From Thalassovita aquimarina (GTDB lineage Bacteria; Pseudomonadota; Alphaproteobacteria; Rhodobacterales; Rhodobacteraceae): a stretch of DNA of 64,000 nt. A model generated the notes under the pieces. It saw only the letters and a program-made list of their open reading frames with translations. It was not told the origin of the DNA and did no database searches. The stretch covers positions 1 through 64,000 of the forward strand of contig NZ_JADMKU010000022.1 in NCBI RefSeq assembly GCF_018219815.1, given 5' to 3'. This document shows positions 35,666-45,366 of this stretch, piece by piece. A program made the position numbers and the translations under genes. Position 1 is the first letter of the stretch. Each line of letters opens with the position of its first letter.

Positions 35666-37906
35666 TCAGCTCTGTTTGCGCAGGTAGTCCAGAACGGCAG
35701 GTCGTACCGATTGGTCGCCGCGCAGGCCGGCATCCTCGATCACCCGGCGCAATCCGTCCAGGTCGATGCTGCGCAGGATGTTCTTGACCGGGCCGATCGA
35801 GGCCGGGCGCATTGACAGGGTCCGCATCCCCATGGCGGCCAGACAGACAGCCTCGACCGGGCGGCCGGCATCCTCGCCGCAGAAGCTCAGCGCCGTGCCG
35901 GAGGCATCGCAGCGTTTCACGATGTTTCCGAGGAAGGTCAGAAAGCTGACGTTCAGGGTGTCGTAACGCCGCCGGACCCGTTCGTTTTCGCGGTCGGCGG
36001 CAAAGAAGAACTGCTTCAGGTCATTGCCGCCGATCGAGAGGAAATCGACCTCTTCGTAGAACTTGTCCGGCGCAAAGGCCAGCGACGGTGTTTCCAGCAT
36101 CGCCCCGATTTCCAGCTTTTCCGGTAGAGGATGGCCAAGGATGCGTTCACGTTCGATCGCCTTCTGCATCTCGGCCTTGGCGGCGGTGTATTCCTCGTAT
36201 TGCGCGACGAAGGGAAACATGATCGTCAACGGACGGCCATTCGCGGCGCGCAGCAGCGCCTGCAGCTGCATCCGCATGACGCCGGGCTTGTCCAGACCCA
36301 CGCGGATGGCACGCCAGCCAAGCGCCGGGTTGGGTTCGTCATTGGGCTTCATGTAGGGCAGGACCTTGTCCGACCCGATGTCGAGCGTGCGGAAAACCAC
36401 GCGCTTGCCGCCCGCCGCATCCAGAACCTTGGCGTAAAGCGCCGACAGTTCCGACCGCTTCGGCATCTGGTTGCGCACGAGGAACTGCAATTCGGTGCGG
36501 AACAGCCCGACACCTTCGGCGCCGGACCCTTCCAGCGACGGCAGGTCGGCCATCAGCCCCGCATTCATGTGCAGTGATATCGTCTTGCCGCATTTGGTGG
36601 TCGCGGGCTTGTCGCGGATCGAGGCATAGCGTTCCTGCGCCTTGGCCTGCATCGCGATCTTGTCGCGGAAGGCGGCGACGACGGTGTCGTCGGGGCGCAG
36701 ATGCACGATGCCCTGATCGCCGTCGACCATGATATGGTCGCCGTTCAGGGCCTCGGTCACCAGGCCGCCCGCATGGATCACCAGCGGGATCGCCAGCGCG
36801 CGGGCGACGATGGCGGCGTGGCTGCCGACAGATCCTTCCTCCAGCACGATGCCTTTCAGCGACCGGCCATAATCCAGCAGTTCCGCCGGACCTATATTGC
36901 GGGCGATCAGGATCGGGTCGGAGGGCATTTCCGCACCGGTATCCCGGCCTTGCCCGGTCAGAATGCGCAGCAGCCGGTTCGACAGGTCGTCGAGATCGTG
37001 CAGCCGGTCGCGCAGATAGGCGTCGGTGACCTGGCTCAGCCGGGACCGGGCGGCGGATTGTTCCTTTTCCACCGCAGCCTCGGCCGACAGGCCGCGGCTG
37101 ATATCTTCTTCCATCCGCCGCATCCAGCCCTTGGAATTGGCGAACATCCGGTAGGCTTCCAGCACCTGCGTCTGCTCGGCATCGCCGCCCGACGCGCCAG
37201 CGAGCATCTGGTCGACGCTGATCCGCAATGTATCCACCGCCTCATGCAACCGGGTGAGTTCCTTGTGCGGATCCTCGGCGATCGGATTGGTCACCACCAC
37301 GCGCGGTTCGTGCAGCCAGACATGACCTTCGGCGGCGCCTTCCTGCCCGGTGGTGCCGCGGATCAGCACCGCCTGCTGGTGCCGCGCCGACAGGGCGGCG
37401 CCTTCGCCGACGAAGGCGCCCAGTTCGGTCATCTCGGCCAGAACCATGGCGACGACTTCCAGCGCATAGACCTCGTCGGCGGAAAATTCACGGGCCTGTT
37501 TCGACTGCACCACCAGCACGCCAAGCTTTTCGCCCAGCCGCTGGATCGGCACGCCGAGGAAGGAGGAATAAATTTCCTCCCCGGTTTCCGGCATGTAGCG
37601 GAACCCCTTGGCCGACGGCGCATCCGCCGCGTTGACCACGCTGCCGGTCTTGGCGACGCGGCCGACAAGCCCTTCGCCCATTTTCATCCGGGTTTCGTGT
37701 ACCGCCTCGGGCTTCAGGCCCTCAGTGGCGCAAAGTTCGAGCGTTTCGGAATCCCGGAACAGGTAGACCGAGCACACTTCGGTGCCCATCGAATCGGCGA
37801 TCAGGTGGGTGATGTTGTCCAGCCGCGCCTGACCGGCGCGATCCTCGGCCATCGCATCGCGCAGCCGACGCAGCAGTTTACGGCTTTCCGTTTCGGTTCC
37901 GTCCAT
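35666..37906 (-). CDS. ptsP: PEP-protein phosphotransferase of the nitrogen PTS (EI-Ntr)
   Basis: First enzyme of the regulatory PTS-Ntr relay, passing phosphate from PEP to NPr. The 746-residue protein has an N-terminal GAF domain (about 20-150: DSMGTEVCSVYLFRDSETLE), a linker coiled region, the phosphohistidine domain with H363 in EEGSVGSHAAIVARALAIPL, and the PEP-binding TIM barrel (GVGLFRTELQFL; SIGGNDLKQFFFAADRENERV). It lies 69 bases after lysC on the same strand; ptsP next to lysC is a familiar alphaproteobacterial order. Confidence 0.95.
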   Translation of the reverse strand: MDGTETESRKLLRRLRDAMAEDRAGQARLDNITHLIADSMGTEVCSVYLFRDSETLELCATEGLKPEAVHETRMKMGEGLVGRVAKTGSVVNAADAPSAKGFRYMPETGEEIYSSFLGVPIQRLGEKLGVLVVQSKQAREFSADEVYALEVVAMVLAEMTELGAFVGEGAALSARHQQAVLIRGTTGQEGAAEGHVWLHEPRVVVTNPIAEDPHKELTRLHEAVDTLRISVDQMLAGASGGDAEQTQVLEAYRMFANSKGWMRRMEEDISRGLSAEAAVEKEQSAARSRLSQVTDAYLRDRLHDLDDLSNRLLRILTGQGRDTGAEMPSDPILIARNIGPAELLDYGRSLKGIVLEEGSVGSHAAIVARALAIPLVIHAGGLVTEALNGDHIMVDGDQGIVHLRPDDTVVAAFRDKIAMQAKAQERYASIRDKPATTKCGKTISLHMNAGLMADLPSLEGSGAEGVGLFRTELQFLVRNQMPKRSELSALYAKVLDAAGGKRVVFRTLDIGSDKVLPYMKPNDEPNPALGWRAIRVGLDKPGVMRMQLQALLRAANGRPLTIMFPFVAQYEEYTAAKAEMQKAIERERILGHPLPEKLEIGAMLETPSLAFAPDKFYEEVDFLSIGGNDLKQFFFAADRENERVRRRYDTLNVSFLTFLGNIVKRCDASGTALSFCGEDAGRPVEAVCLAAMGMRTLSMRPASIGPVKNILRSIDLDGLRRVIEDAGLRGDQSVRPAVLDYLRKQS

Positions 37907-37975
37907 TATTCAACATCAACCCGTTTCGGCACGACCGGTCTCTTCGTACGCCGACCCTCGGGCGGGCGTACCGGT

Positions 37976-39214
37976 TCAGGTCGCTTTCTCCAGTTCAAAC
38001 GCATCATGCAGCGACTGAACGGCAAGTTCCAAGTATTTCCGATCGATCAGGACCGAAATTTTTATCTCGGAAGTTGCAATGACCTTGATGTTGATCCCCT
38101 CATCCGAGAGTGTCTTGAACATTTTGGCGGCGACGCCGGATTGCGACCGCATGCCGATCCCCACTGCGGACACCTTGCAGACATCGGTGTCGGCGACCAG
38201 GTCGTGGAAGTTGATGTCGCCGTTTGCCTTCGCTTCGTTCAGTGCCTTCTGCGCCCGCAGCACCTGATCGGTGGGGCAGGAAAAGGTCATGTCGGTGCGA
38301 CCTTCCTCGGAAATGTTCTGAATGATCATGTCCACGTTCACGCCTGCATCGGACAGCGGCCCGAAGATGGCGGCGGCGATGCCGGGTCGGTCTGCGACCG
38401 AGATCAGCGTCATCTTGGCTTCGTCCCGCGAATAGGCGATGCCGGATACAGGGCGGTTTTCCATGGATTCCTCCTCGTCGCAGACAAGCGTGCCTGCCTC
38501 ATCTGACGGTTCCTCGAACGAACTCAGCACGCGCAGCTTGACCTTGTAACGCATTGCCAACTCGACAGAACGGGTTTGCAGGACCTTCGCGCCGAGCGAG
38601 GCCAGTTCGAGCATTTCCTCGAACGAAATCTTGTGCAGTTTGCGGGCCTTCGAACTGATCCGCGGGTCGGTGGTATAGACGCCGTCCACATCCGTGTAGA
38701 TATCGCAGCGTTCCGCCTCGAAAGCGGCGGCGAAGGCCACCGCGGTGGTGTCCGATCCGCCCCGGCCCAGCGTGGTGATGCGGCCCTCGGGGCTGATGCC
38801 CTGGAACCCGGCGACGACGGCCACTTTCATGCCCTCGCCGAACTTGGCGGTGATGTTTTCCGGCGGGATCTCCTCGATCCGGGCGTTGGCATGGGCATCG
38901 GTGGTTTTCACCGGCACCTGCCAGCCCTGCCAGCTGCGCGCCGGCACGCCCATTTCCTGCAACGTCAGCGCCATCAGGCCGGCGGTGACGTTTTCACCCG
39001 AACTGACCACGGCGTCGTATTCGCGCGCGTCGTAGAGCGGCGAGGTTTCATTGACCCACCCGACCAGTTCATTGGTCTTGCCGGACATCGCCGACACGAT
39101 GACGATCACGTCATAGCCCTTGGCCACTTCAAGCCCCACCCGCTTGGCGGCGCGTTTGATCCGGTCGAGCGTGGCGACGGAGGTGCCGCCGAATTTCATC
39201 ACGAGAACGGGCAT
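37976..39214 (-). CDS. lysC: Aspartate kinase
   Basis: First step of Lys/Thr/Met synthesis. The 412-residue protein has the kinase N-terminus (VMKFGGTSVATLDRI; TLGRGGSDTTAVAFAAAF) and two C-terminal ACT domains (ISVADRPGIAAAIFGPLSDA and VGIGMRSQSGVAAKMFKTL), so feedback control by lysine and/or threonine is expected. AAGGACGAACC precedes the start. A second aspartokinase, specialised for ectoine, is encoded 2.2 kb away, so this one serves general amino-acid synthesis. Confidence 0.96.
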   Translation of the reverse strand: MPVLVMKFGGTSVATLDRIKRAAKRVGLEVAKGYDVIVIVSAMSGKTNELVGWVNETSPLYDAREYDAVVSSGENVTAGLMALTLQEMGVPARSWQGWQVPVKTTDAHANARIEEIPPENITAKFGEGMKVAVVAGFQGISPEGRITTLGRGGSDTTAVAFAAAFEAERCDIYTDVDGVYTTDPRISSKARKLHKISFEEMLELASLGAKVLQTRSVELAMRYKVKLRVLSSFEEPSDEAGTLVCDEEESMENRPVSGIAYSRDEAKMTLISVADRPGIAAAIFGPLSDAGVNVDMIIQNISEEGRTDMTFSCPTDQVLRAQKALNEAKANGDINFHDLVADTDVCKVSAVGIGMRSQSGVAAKMFKTLSDEGINIKVIATSEIKISVLIDRKYLELAVQSLHDAFELEKAT

Positions 39215-39290
39215 GGTTCGTCCTTGGTCCCTTTAATCGGGCCGGGTTTATGCAAATGGGGGGGCGAGAGCAAGAGGATTAGAAAGGGAA

Positions 39291-39321
39291 GGGCGCCGGG
39301 TGCGATAGCAACCCGGCGCCC
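39291..39321 (-). terminator. Terminator of the LysE-family gene
   Basis: 11-base perfect arms GGGCGCCGGGT (39291-39301) and ACCCGGCGCCC (39311-39321), followed on the minus strand by TTCCCTTTCT. It separates the exporter gene from lysC. Confidence 0.75.
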
Positions 39322-39354
39322 GTTTCGCGGCTGAGGTTGGCGTTTGCGGATGAC

Positions 39355-39996
39355 TCAGCTGGCGGCCCGCAGGGTCGCCAGCTTGACGCCGAAGCCGATG
39401 AAGACCGTGCCGGTGACGCCCTTCAGCCAGCGGGTGAATTTTTCGTTGCGGGCGGCCGCCGCGAGCTTGGAAAACAGCAGCACCATCGCCCCGAACCAAA
39501 CCGCGTTGATCATCGAATGGATGAACACCAGGGTGAAGGACGACAGGGCCGAGGTTTCGCCGATGGTGATGAATTGCGGAAACGCCGCGAGATAGAACAT
39601 CGATACTTTAGGATTCAGCGCGTTGGTCAGCAACCCTTCGACGAAGGCCGGGGCGAGGGTCCGTTTCGGCTTGGCCGAGGGCGCGATGTCCTGGGCCGCT
39701 CCGAGGCCGCGATAGGCGGCGATGAGCGCCTTGATCCCGATCCAGCACAGATAGGCCGCGCCAAGGTATTTGACGATGGTGAAAGCCAGCGCCGATTGCA
39801 CGAGAATGATCGAGATGCCCAGAATGGCCAGCGCCCCATGCAGGTAGAAGGCCGCGACGAAGCCCGCGACATTCGCGAAACCCGCCGCCTTGCCCGAGCT
39901 GGGCACCGTCTTTGCGATCAGAACGCCGTTCGGGCCGGGCGACATCACCAGGAGAGAAGCGACCAAGGTAAATGTAAGGATTTCTGACCACGCCAT
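39355..39996 (-). CDS. LysE/RhtB-family amino-acid exporter
   Basis: A 213-residue inner-membrane exporter with about six hydrophobic helices. The family signature is at the start (MSPGPNGVLIAKTVPSSGKAAG, in part) and LTNALNPKVSMFYLAAFPQF follows in the middle. The second ATG (39996) is preferred because GGAGG lies five bases ahead of it, while the first ATG has none. Its position beside lysC suggests, but does not show, export of lysine/threonine-type amino acids. Confidence 0.88.
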   Translation of the reverse strand: MAWSEILTFTLVASLLVMSPGPNGVLIAKTVPSSGKAAGFANVAGFVAAFYLHGALAILGISIILVQSALAFTIVKYLGAAYLCWIGIKALIAAYRGLGAAQDIAPSAKPKRTLAPAFVEGLLTNALNPKVSMFYLAAFPQFITIGETSALSSFTLVFIHSMINAVWFGAMVLLFSKLAAAARNEKFTRWLKGVTGTVFIGFGVKLATLRAAS

Positions 39997-40116
39997 GGCG
40001 GCCTCCATTAAATAAGGTTGTGTCTAGCAAATGAAGTTGCGTGTGGCGCTAATGGTTTAACGTATAGATAGCAAGGTCAATGATGGATGCGCGCGGGAAA
40101 AGGCCGCGTCACGGCC

Positions 40117-40761
40117 TCAATAGGCGTGGTCGCGTCCGTCCCAGGTGCGGAAACAGCCGGTGGTTTCGGGGCCGAGTTCGGCAAACCGCTCCATCAGGCC
40201 GCTGGCGGCTTCTTCCATGGTGATATCTGCCGCGCCGCCGCCCATGTCGGTCTGCACCCAGCCGGGATGGTAGATGCCGACAGCGATATCCAGCCCCTTC
40301 AGGTCGGTGGCCAGGTTGCGCCCGAGGTTCAGGACCGCCGCTTTTGAGGCGCGGTAGATGTAGCTGCCGCCCGGCGCGCGCGTGTGCGATGCCATCTGCG
40401 ACGAAATGATCGCGATCTTGGCACCGTCGGTCATCTGCAGGTTTGGCAGCAGCGACTGGATGGTCAGGAACACGCCGGTGACATTGGTGGCGAAACTGTC
40501 GGCCCACATTTCGGGCGGGTAACCGTCGGCCAACGATTGCCCCTTGTCGAGGTAAACCCCGGCATTGCAGATCAGCAAGTCGGCCGGTTTGCCGTCCATC
40601 GCGGCGGTCAGTCCGGCAAACTGGTCCGATATCGTCACATCCAGCGGCAGGTAATCGTCACCGTAGCGTGCCGTGCCGGTCACGTCGTGCCCCTGATCGC
40701 GGTAGTTGCGATACAGTTGATGGCCGATCCCGCGATTGGCGCCGGTGATGATGACATGCAT
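40117..40761 (-). CDS. Short-chain dehydrogenase/reductase
   Basis: A 214-residue classical SDR. The NAD(P) loop is ITGANRGIGHQL at the start, ICNAGVY is the next motif, and the catalytic Ser and Tyr/Lys are in IAIISSQMAS and YIYRASKAAVLN. HPGWVQTDMGG matches the usual PG motif. The substrate cannot be predicted. It lies 20 bases after the DUF1178 gene on the same strand and is probably co-transcribed with it. Confidence 0.9.
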   Translation of the reverse strand: MHVIITGANRGIGHQLYRNYRDQGHDVTGTARYGDDYLPLDVTISDQFAGLTAAMDGKPADLLICNAGVYLDKGQSLADGYPPEMWADSFATNVTGVFLTIQSLLPNLQMTDGAKIAIISSQMASHTRAPGGSYIYRASKAAVLNLGRNLATDLKGLDIAVGIYHPGWVQTDMGGGAADITMEEAASGLMERFAELGPETTGCFRTWDGRDHAY

Positions 40762-40781
40762 TCAAGGATCCTTCCCTGGGA

Positions 40782-41240
40782 TCAGTTGGCCTTGCGACCG
40801 GGCCGGAACGGAAGCGGGGTGACGGGCACTCCGTCTTCGATCAGCTGCTCGGCCTCTTCCAGCTTCGCTTCGCCATAGATCGCCCGTTCCGGCGCATCGC
40901 CATCATGCATCGCGCGCGCTTCTCTGACGAATTTATCGCCGACATATTCGGAGTTTTCTTCGATCTTGCGCTTGATTTCGGCCAGCGCCTGTTCGGCGGG
41001 GCTGGCCGGTTCGCTCAGCTTGGGGGGCTGTGCCGGCTGGTCGCCATCCTGCGCCGCGGTGGGCTGGGCCTTGCGGCTGGGGCGGACCCGCGGCGCCATG
41101 ATCGCCTTTTCGACATCGCTCGATCCGCAAATACTGCAGGTGATCATTCCGGCGCCTTTGAGCTTGTCGAAGGCTTCGGCCGATTGGAACCAGCTGTCAA
41201 AGCGGTGGTCTTGCGCACATTTCAAAGAGTACTGAATCAT
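40782..41240 (-). CDS. DUF1178 zinc-ribbon-like protein
   Basis: A 152-residue protein of a conserved alpha/betaproteobacterial family without known function. It opens MIQYSLKCAQDHRFDSWFQS, and the cysteines in KCAQDH and CSICGSSDVEK suggest a zinc ribbon. A Gln/Pro-rich linker follows, then a conserved helical C-terminus (KIEENSEYVGDKFVREARAM). A much longer in-frame extension runs back across the ectoine aspartokinase gene and was rejected. Confidence 0.85.
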   Translation of the reverse strand: MIQYSLKCAQDHRFDSWFQSAEAFDKLKGAGMITCSICGSSDVEKAIMAPRVRPSRKAQPTAAQDGDQPAQPPKLSEPASPAEQALAEIKRKIEENSEYVGDKFVREARAMHDGDAPERAIYGEAKLEEAEQLIEDGVPVTPLPFRPGRKAN

Positions 41241-41366
41241 GAGATGTTTCCGTGCCTCAGGCTGTGCATTAGATAGCAGAAAGCGGAGACGGATCAATCC
41301 CGGTTTCGTGCGATTGCGTCCATGTGTCTTGAACATGGGGGTACTGCGCCGTGGCGCAGAAAGGAC

Positions 41367-41398
41367 GGCCTGCGCCCGGTCGGACCGGGGCGCAGGCC
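41367..41398 (-). terminator. Terminator of the ectABC-ask operon
   Basis: A long stem: GGCCTGCGCC (41367-41376) pairs with GGCGCAGGCC (41389-41398), and the inner part (CGGTC/GACCG) extends the pairing. It sits just after the aspartokinase stop codon; a short T stretch follows on the minus strand. Confidence 0.75.
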
Positions 41399-41431
41399 AT
41401 TTCTCGTAGTTGTTCAGGACCGGCGATACGG

Positions 41432-42856
41432 TCAGGCGGCCCTGCGCAGGGACTGTTTGCCGTCGCCGATGAAGACATCGTGCAGCGCCTTGATGACCGG
41501 TTTCAGGTCGTCGCGCTCGACGATGAACTGGGTGTCGACATTGCGCGGTCCCTGGCTGGCTCCGATCGCCTCCATGCTGTTTTCGGCAATCGCCTGCAGG
41601 CCGCGGGTCAGCACCGACAGCCCGCTCAGATCGCGACCGATGACCGAGGCCAGCGCAAGCTTGCGGCTGGTGATCAAGGCCTGCGGATAACGCGCAGCCA
41701 GATCCTTTTCGACCCGCCGCATCGCCTTCAGAGAGGTGTCGAGGTAATGGGTGATCGTGTTGGCGTTCGACACTTTCGACACGATGCGCACATCGTGGCG
41801 TGTCAGCACGTCGAGGATCGCGGCGTCGTAACCTTTGACGCCCACCATGTCCTGTTCGAACAGCTCCAGCGCGATGATGTCGAGCCCGGTGACGATTTCC
41901 ACCGCGGCGGCATCCGCCGGCTGATCGTCGATCAGCGTGCCCGGATCGCCCGGTTCGAACGCGTTGGTGACGCGCAGGGGCACCTCGGCCTGGCGCAGCG
42001 TTTTCGCCGCCTTGGGGTGGATCGCCTCCATCCCCATGTTCGACAGCTGGTCGGCCACGTCGTAATTGGTCCGGCCCAGTTTGCGCACGTTTTCCTGGCC
42101 CACGAGGTTCGGGTCGGCCGAGGACAGGTGGAATTCCTTGTGAATGATCGCTTCGCGCGCGCCGGTCAGCGCCGCAAGCCGCGAAAAGGTCACTTCGGAA
42201 TAGCCGCGGTCGTATTCGCGCATCAAACCTTCCGCGCACTGGGCATAGCCGGTGACGATGGGCATTTCGGTCATCGGGTCGATGCCCTCCATCGCCGCGT
42301 TGATCCGTTCGTCCAGCGTCACGTCGCCGTCGTCGCGCCAGCCCGACAGGTCGACCAGCCGCGCGTTGACGCCGTGGCGTTGCAGAATCAGCGTGGTGGT
42401 CATCGCCGAATGCGCTTCGCCCAGGCCGGACAGCAATTCGCGGATCTGCAGCATGTGTTCGGCCAGCCGGAAGTGGCCGTAGGAACACAGGCGCTGCAGG
42501 TCGATCAGGCAGTTGCGCGCGCCTTCGATCCGTTCCTGCACGAATTGCGCGGCCTGTTCGCGATCGGCGTCGTGATCCAGAACCGCGTCATGCGCCTGGA
42601 TCATCGCCGCCGACACCCGGTCCAGCGCTTCGTGCCAGCCGTGATCGGAATCGGCGTTGGCAAACAGCGCGTAGACCCCGGCTTCGCCCGTCTTCTTGTG
42701 TTCCAGAAGCAGGTTGGTGATGCCGCCAAAGGCCGACACCACGAAGATACGGCCATAAAGCGTATCGTCGTCGCGGTCGCCGATGAACAGCGTGTCGCGC
42801 AGCGCGTCCAGTCGGGACATGGACGTGCCGCCGATTTTTTCAACTGTATGGGTCAT
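41432..42856 (-). CDS. ask: Ectoine-specific aspartokinase (Ask_Ect)
   Basis: Supplies aspartyl phosphate for ectoine synthesis without the usual lysine/threonine feedback. The 474-residue protein begins HTVEKIGGTSMSRLDALRD and has VVSAFGGITNLLLEHKKTG, GYSEVTFSRLAAL and IHPKAAKTLRQAEVPLRV, features I associate with the Ask_Ect subgroup and not with LysC. It is longer than LysC because of an insert in the kinase domain. It lies 14 bases after ectC, closing the ectABC-ask operon. Confidence 0.93.
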   Translation of the reverse strand: MTHTVEKIGGTSMSRLDALRDTLFIGDRDDDTLYGRIFVVSAFGGITNLLLEHKKTGEAGVYALFANADSDHGWHEALDRVSAAMIQAHDAVLDHDADREQAAQFVQERIEGARNCLIDLQRLCSYGHFRLAEHMLQIRELLSGLGEAHSAMTTTLILQRHGVNARLVDLSGWRDDGDVTLDERINAAMEGIDPMTEMPIVTGYAQCAEGLMREYDRGYSEVTFSRLAALTGAREAIIHKEFHLSSADPNLVGQENVRKLGRTNYDVADQLSNMGMEAIHPKAAKTLRQAEVPLRVTNAFEPGDPGTLIDDQPADAAAVEIVTGLDIIALELFEQDMVGVKGYDAAILDVLTRHDVRIVSKVSNANTITHYLDTSLKAMRRVEKDLAARYPQALITSRKLALASVIGRDLSGLSVLTRGLQAIAENSMEAIGASQGPRNVDTQFIVERDDLKPVIKALHDVFIGDGKQSLRRAA

Positions 42857-42870
42857 GGGATAACTCCGGA

Positions 42871-43272
42871 TTACTCCGCCAGTTCCTCCGCCGGGGCGTA
42901 GGACCCGTCTTCACGGTGCACCTCGGTGCCGGTGACCGGGGGATTGAAGACGCAGGCCATTACCAGTTCTTCCTCGGCGCGCAGGATGTGGCGGTCGTGT
43001 TCGTTCAGCGCATACATGACGCCCGGTTCGATCTTGTGTGTTTCGCCGGTGGCCAGATCGGTGATCGATCCCTTGCCCTGCATGCAGTAAACGCTTTCGA
43101 AATGGTTCTTGTATTCGAACGTGTGTTCCGACCCTTCCTGCAGGAAGGTGATGTGGAAGGAAAAGCCCATCCCGTCATCGGCCAGCAGCATCCGAACGCT
43201 GGTCCACTGCGCATCCGATACGACGCGGTCGCGTTCATCCTGGATGATCTTGTTGAAGTCTCTGACGATCAT
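42871..43272 (-). CDS. ectC: L-ectoine synthase
   Basis: Cupin-fold cyclase that closes N-gamma-acetyl-diaminobutyrate to ectoine. The 133-residue length and sequence are typical: [60 protein letters not shown], and [21 protein letters not shown], which together hold the metal and substrate residues. It begins 5 bases after ectB. No hydroxylase gene (ectD) is in the window, so hydroxyectoine cannot be inferred. Confidence 0.97.
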   Translation of the reverse strand: MIVRDFNKIIQDERDRVVSDAQWTSVRMLLADDGMGFSFHITFLQEGSEHTFEYKNHFESVYCMQGKGSITDLATGETHKIEPGVMYALNEHDRHILRAEEELVMACVFNPPVTGTEVHREDGSYAPAEELAE

Positions 43273-43277
43273 GTGCG

Positions 43278-44564
43278 TTACTCCGCTGCGAATTTCATGT
43301 CTGTGGTGGTGTCGCGCACGGCATCCATCAGGATGTTCAGCCCCTTGCGCAGCACGGTGTCGGGAGTGGTGAGGGGGGCCAGGATCTTGACTACCTCGTC
43401 ATTGGGACCCGAGGTTTCGATGATCAGCCCGTTGTCGAAGGCACGCGCGCAGATTGCGGCGGCCAGATCGCCCGATCCGACATCGACGCCGCGCATCAGG
43501 CCACGGCCCTTCAGCCGCGCGCCCGGCACCATTTCGGAAATGGCAGCCAGTCCCGACAGGATGATCCGTTCCTTCTGCGCCAACTGGTCCTGGAAGGTTT
43601 CGTCGGCCCAGAATTTTTCGATCGAGATCCGGGCGGTGACGAAGGCATGGGTGTTGCCGCGGAAGGTGCCGTTATGTTCGGCCGGGCCGAACTTGTCGTG
43701 TTCGGGGCGCACCAGCATCAGCGCCATCGGCAGGCCGAAGCCCGAGATCGATTTCGCCATCGTCACGATATCCGGAACAACGCCGAAGTCTTCGAACGAA
43801 AAGAAGCTGCCGGCACGGCCGCAACCGGCCTGCACGTCGTCGATGATCAGCAGCGCGCCGTGTGCCTTGGCGATCGCGGCCACCTTGCGAACCCATTCGG
43901 GGCTCGCGGCGTTCAGGCCGCCTTCGCCTTGCACCGTTTCGAAAATGATCGCGGCGGGTGCGTCTATGCCCGAGGACGGGTCGCTCAGCATCTTTTCCAG
44001 CAGGTCGGCGGTGTCCACCTTGGATCCCATGTAGCCGTCATAGGGCATCCGGGCCACGCCGCTCAGCGGAATGCCGGCGCCGCCCCGGTGATAGCTGTTG
44101 CCGGTCGCGGCAAGAGCCCCCAGCGTGACGCCGTGGAAGCCGTTGGTGAAGCTGATCACGTTGGTTCGGCCGGTCACCTTGCGCGCCAGCTTGATCGCCG
44201 CCTCGACGGCGTTGGCGCCGGTCGGGCCGGTGAACATCAGGCGGTGATCCATGTTGCGCGGCTTCAGGATGTGGGTCTCGAACGCGCTCAGGAACCGTGC
44301 CTTGACCTCTGTATGCAGGTCCAGGCCGTGGGCGATCCCGTCGCCGCTGATATGCTCGATCAGCGCGGTTTTCATGTCGGGATCGTTATGGCCGTAGTTC
44401 AGCGACGAACAGCCGGCCAGGAAATCGATGTAGCGGTTGCCCTCGGCGTCGATCAGTTCGGAACCGGCCGCCTGCGCAAACACGGCATCGAAGCCGCGGC
44501 AGTAGGACCGCGCCTCGGATTCGCGGCGTTGAAATACAGTGGGGTCGGACGGAGACGTCAACAT
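43278..44564 (-). CDS. ectB: Diaminobutyrate-2-oxoglutarate transaminase
   Basis: Class-III PLP aminotransferase that makes L-2,4-diaminobutyrate from aspartate semialdehyde. The 428-residue protein has [20 protein letters not shown] at the start and [20 protein letters not shown]. The [19 protein letters not shown] stretch binds PLP and [19 protein letters not shown] carries the region of the PLP lysine. AAGGAAGTCAT precedes the ATG at 44564; an 18-residue longer frame was rejected. It lies between ectA and ectC in the operon. Confidence 0.97.
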   Translation of the reverse strand: MLTSPSDPTVFQRRESEARSYCRGFDAVFAQAAGSELIDAEGNRYIDFLAGCSSLNYGHNDPDMKTALIEHISGDGIAHGLDLHTEVKARFLSAFETHILKPRNMDHRLMFTGPTGANAVEAAIKLARKVTGRTNVISFTNGFHGVTLGALAATGNSYHRGGAGIPLSGVARMPYDGYMGSKVDTADLLEKMLSDPSSGIDAPAAIIFETVQGEGGLNAASPEWVRKVAAIAKAHGALLIIDDVQAGCGRAGSFFSFEDFGVVPDIVTMAKSISGFGLPMALMLVRPEHDKFGPAEHNGTFRGNTHAFVTARISIEKFWADETFQDQLAQKERIILSGLAAISEMVPGARLKGRGLMRGVDVGSGDLAAAICARAFDNGLIIETSGPNDEVVKILAPLTTPDTVLRKGLNILMDAVRDTTTDMKFAAE

Positions 44565-44620
44565 ATGACTTCCTTCGGGTAACGTTATGGGAAAGGTGAG
44601 GGCAGGCTGACGCCACATGC

Positions 44621-45151
44621 TCAGGCAGCGGCGCGCATCTGCTGTTTCAGCGTGATCGTGACCATGTTTTCAGTCGCATGGCGATCACGGAAGTGCAGAG
44701 CCTGGGTGAAGTAAGGCTGCGATTCGATATCCGCATCCTTGACGCGCGCGAATTTGCGGAACAGCGACCAGGACGCGTCATTGTCGCTGGTGATCGTGGT
44801 CTGAACCCGGCGGACGCCGTCGCAGGCATCACGGCCGAGGATGCTTTGCAGCATCGCGTTGCCCAATCCCATCCCGCGCGCCTTTTCGGCTACGGCGACC
44901 TGCCAGACGAACAGCGTCTCGGGGTCATAGGGAAGGATGTAGGCGGAAATCCAGCCAACGACTTCACCGTCCAGTTCGGCCACCACGCAGGTTTCGCGGA
45001 AGTGATCGCACTGGATCAGATTGCAATACATAGAGTTTTCGTCGAGCGGTTTGCAGCTGCGCACAAGCTCCCAGATATCTGCGCCGTCCTCGGCGCTGGG
45101 CTCACGGAGATTCGGTAGTGCTTTGCCTTCTAGTCCCCGTGTGTGTCGCAT
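44621..45151 (-). CDS. ectA: Diaminobutyrate acetyltransferase
   Basis: GNAT enzyme that makes N-gamma-acetyl-diaminobutyrate. The 176-residue protein has the EctA features LREPSAEDGADIWELVRSC, LDENSMYCNLIQCDHF and VAVAEKARGMGLGNAMLQSIL (acetyl-CoA loop), then TITSDNDASWSLFRKFA. It is the first gene of the ectABC-ask operon and reads away from ectR across an AT-rich promoter region. Salt or osmotic induction is expected from known ect operons. Confidence 0.97.
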   Translation of the reverse strand: MRHTRGLEGKALPNLREPSAEDGADIWELVRSCKPLDENSMYCNLIQCDHFRETCVVAELDGEVVGWISAYILPYDPETLFVWQVAVAEKARGMGLGNAMLQSILGRDACDGVRRVQTTITSDNDASWSLFRKFARVKDADIESQPYFTQALHFRDRHATENMVTITLKQQMRAAA

Positions 45152-45366
45152 TGTTCGAGCTGCCTCCTTGATTGCTTCGAGAGACTAAATAACACTGCGA
45201 AGTAAAAACTTCAACAGTCTAAGCAAAAATACCTCAAAATGCCTATTTTTGTTAGTGATAATGCGATTTTTCACACAGGTATTGCTTTGGTTGTCTAAAT
45301 TATTATTGTGTTGATATGCGAAGAAACACTCCATATCCTTTCCAAGTTCTGTACTTGAGGAATTTC
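45152..45366. promoter_or_regulatory. Divergent promoter region of ectA and ectR
   Basis: 215 bases between the divergent ect operon and its MarR-type regulator. It is strongly AT-rich (45180-45315) against a GC-rich background. An inverted repeat (CAAAAATA at 45224-45231, TATTTTTG at 45244-45251, 12-base spacer) is the best operator candidate. Exact promoters cannot be assigned by eye. Confidence 0.65.
45224..45251. promoter_or_regulatory. Inverted repeat, possible EctR operator
   Basis: 8-base perfect arms CAAAAATA and TATTTTTG with a 12-base spacer, midway between ectA and ectR. MarR-family proteins bind such palindromes, often in their own divergent promoter. The link is inferred from position only. 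Confidence 0.45.

Noticed and set aside
41241-42488. N-terminal extension of the DUF1178 gene across the ectoine aspartokinase
   Set aside because: The extension is out of frame with ask, low-complexity and overlaps its coding region; the family start is MIQYSLK at 41240.
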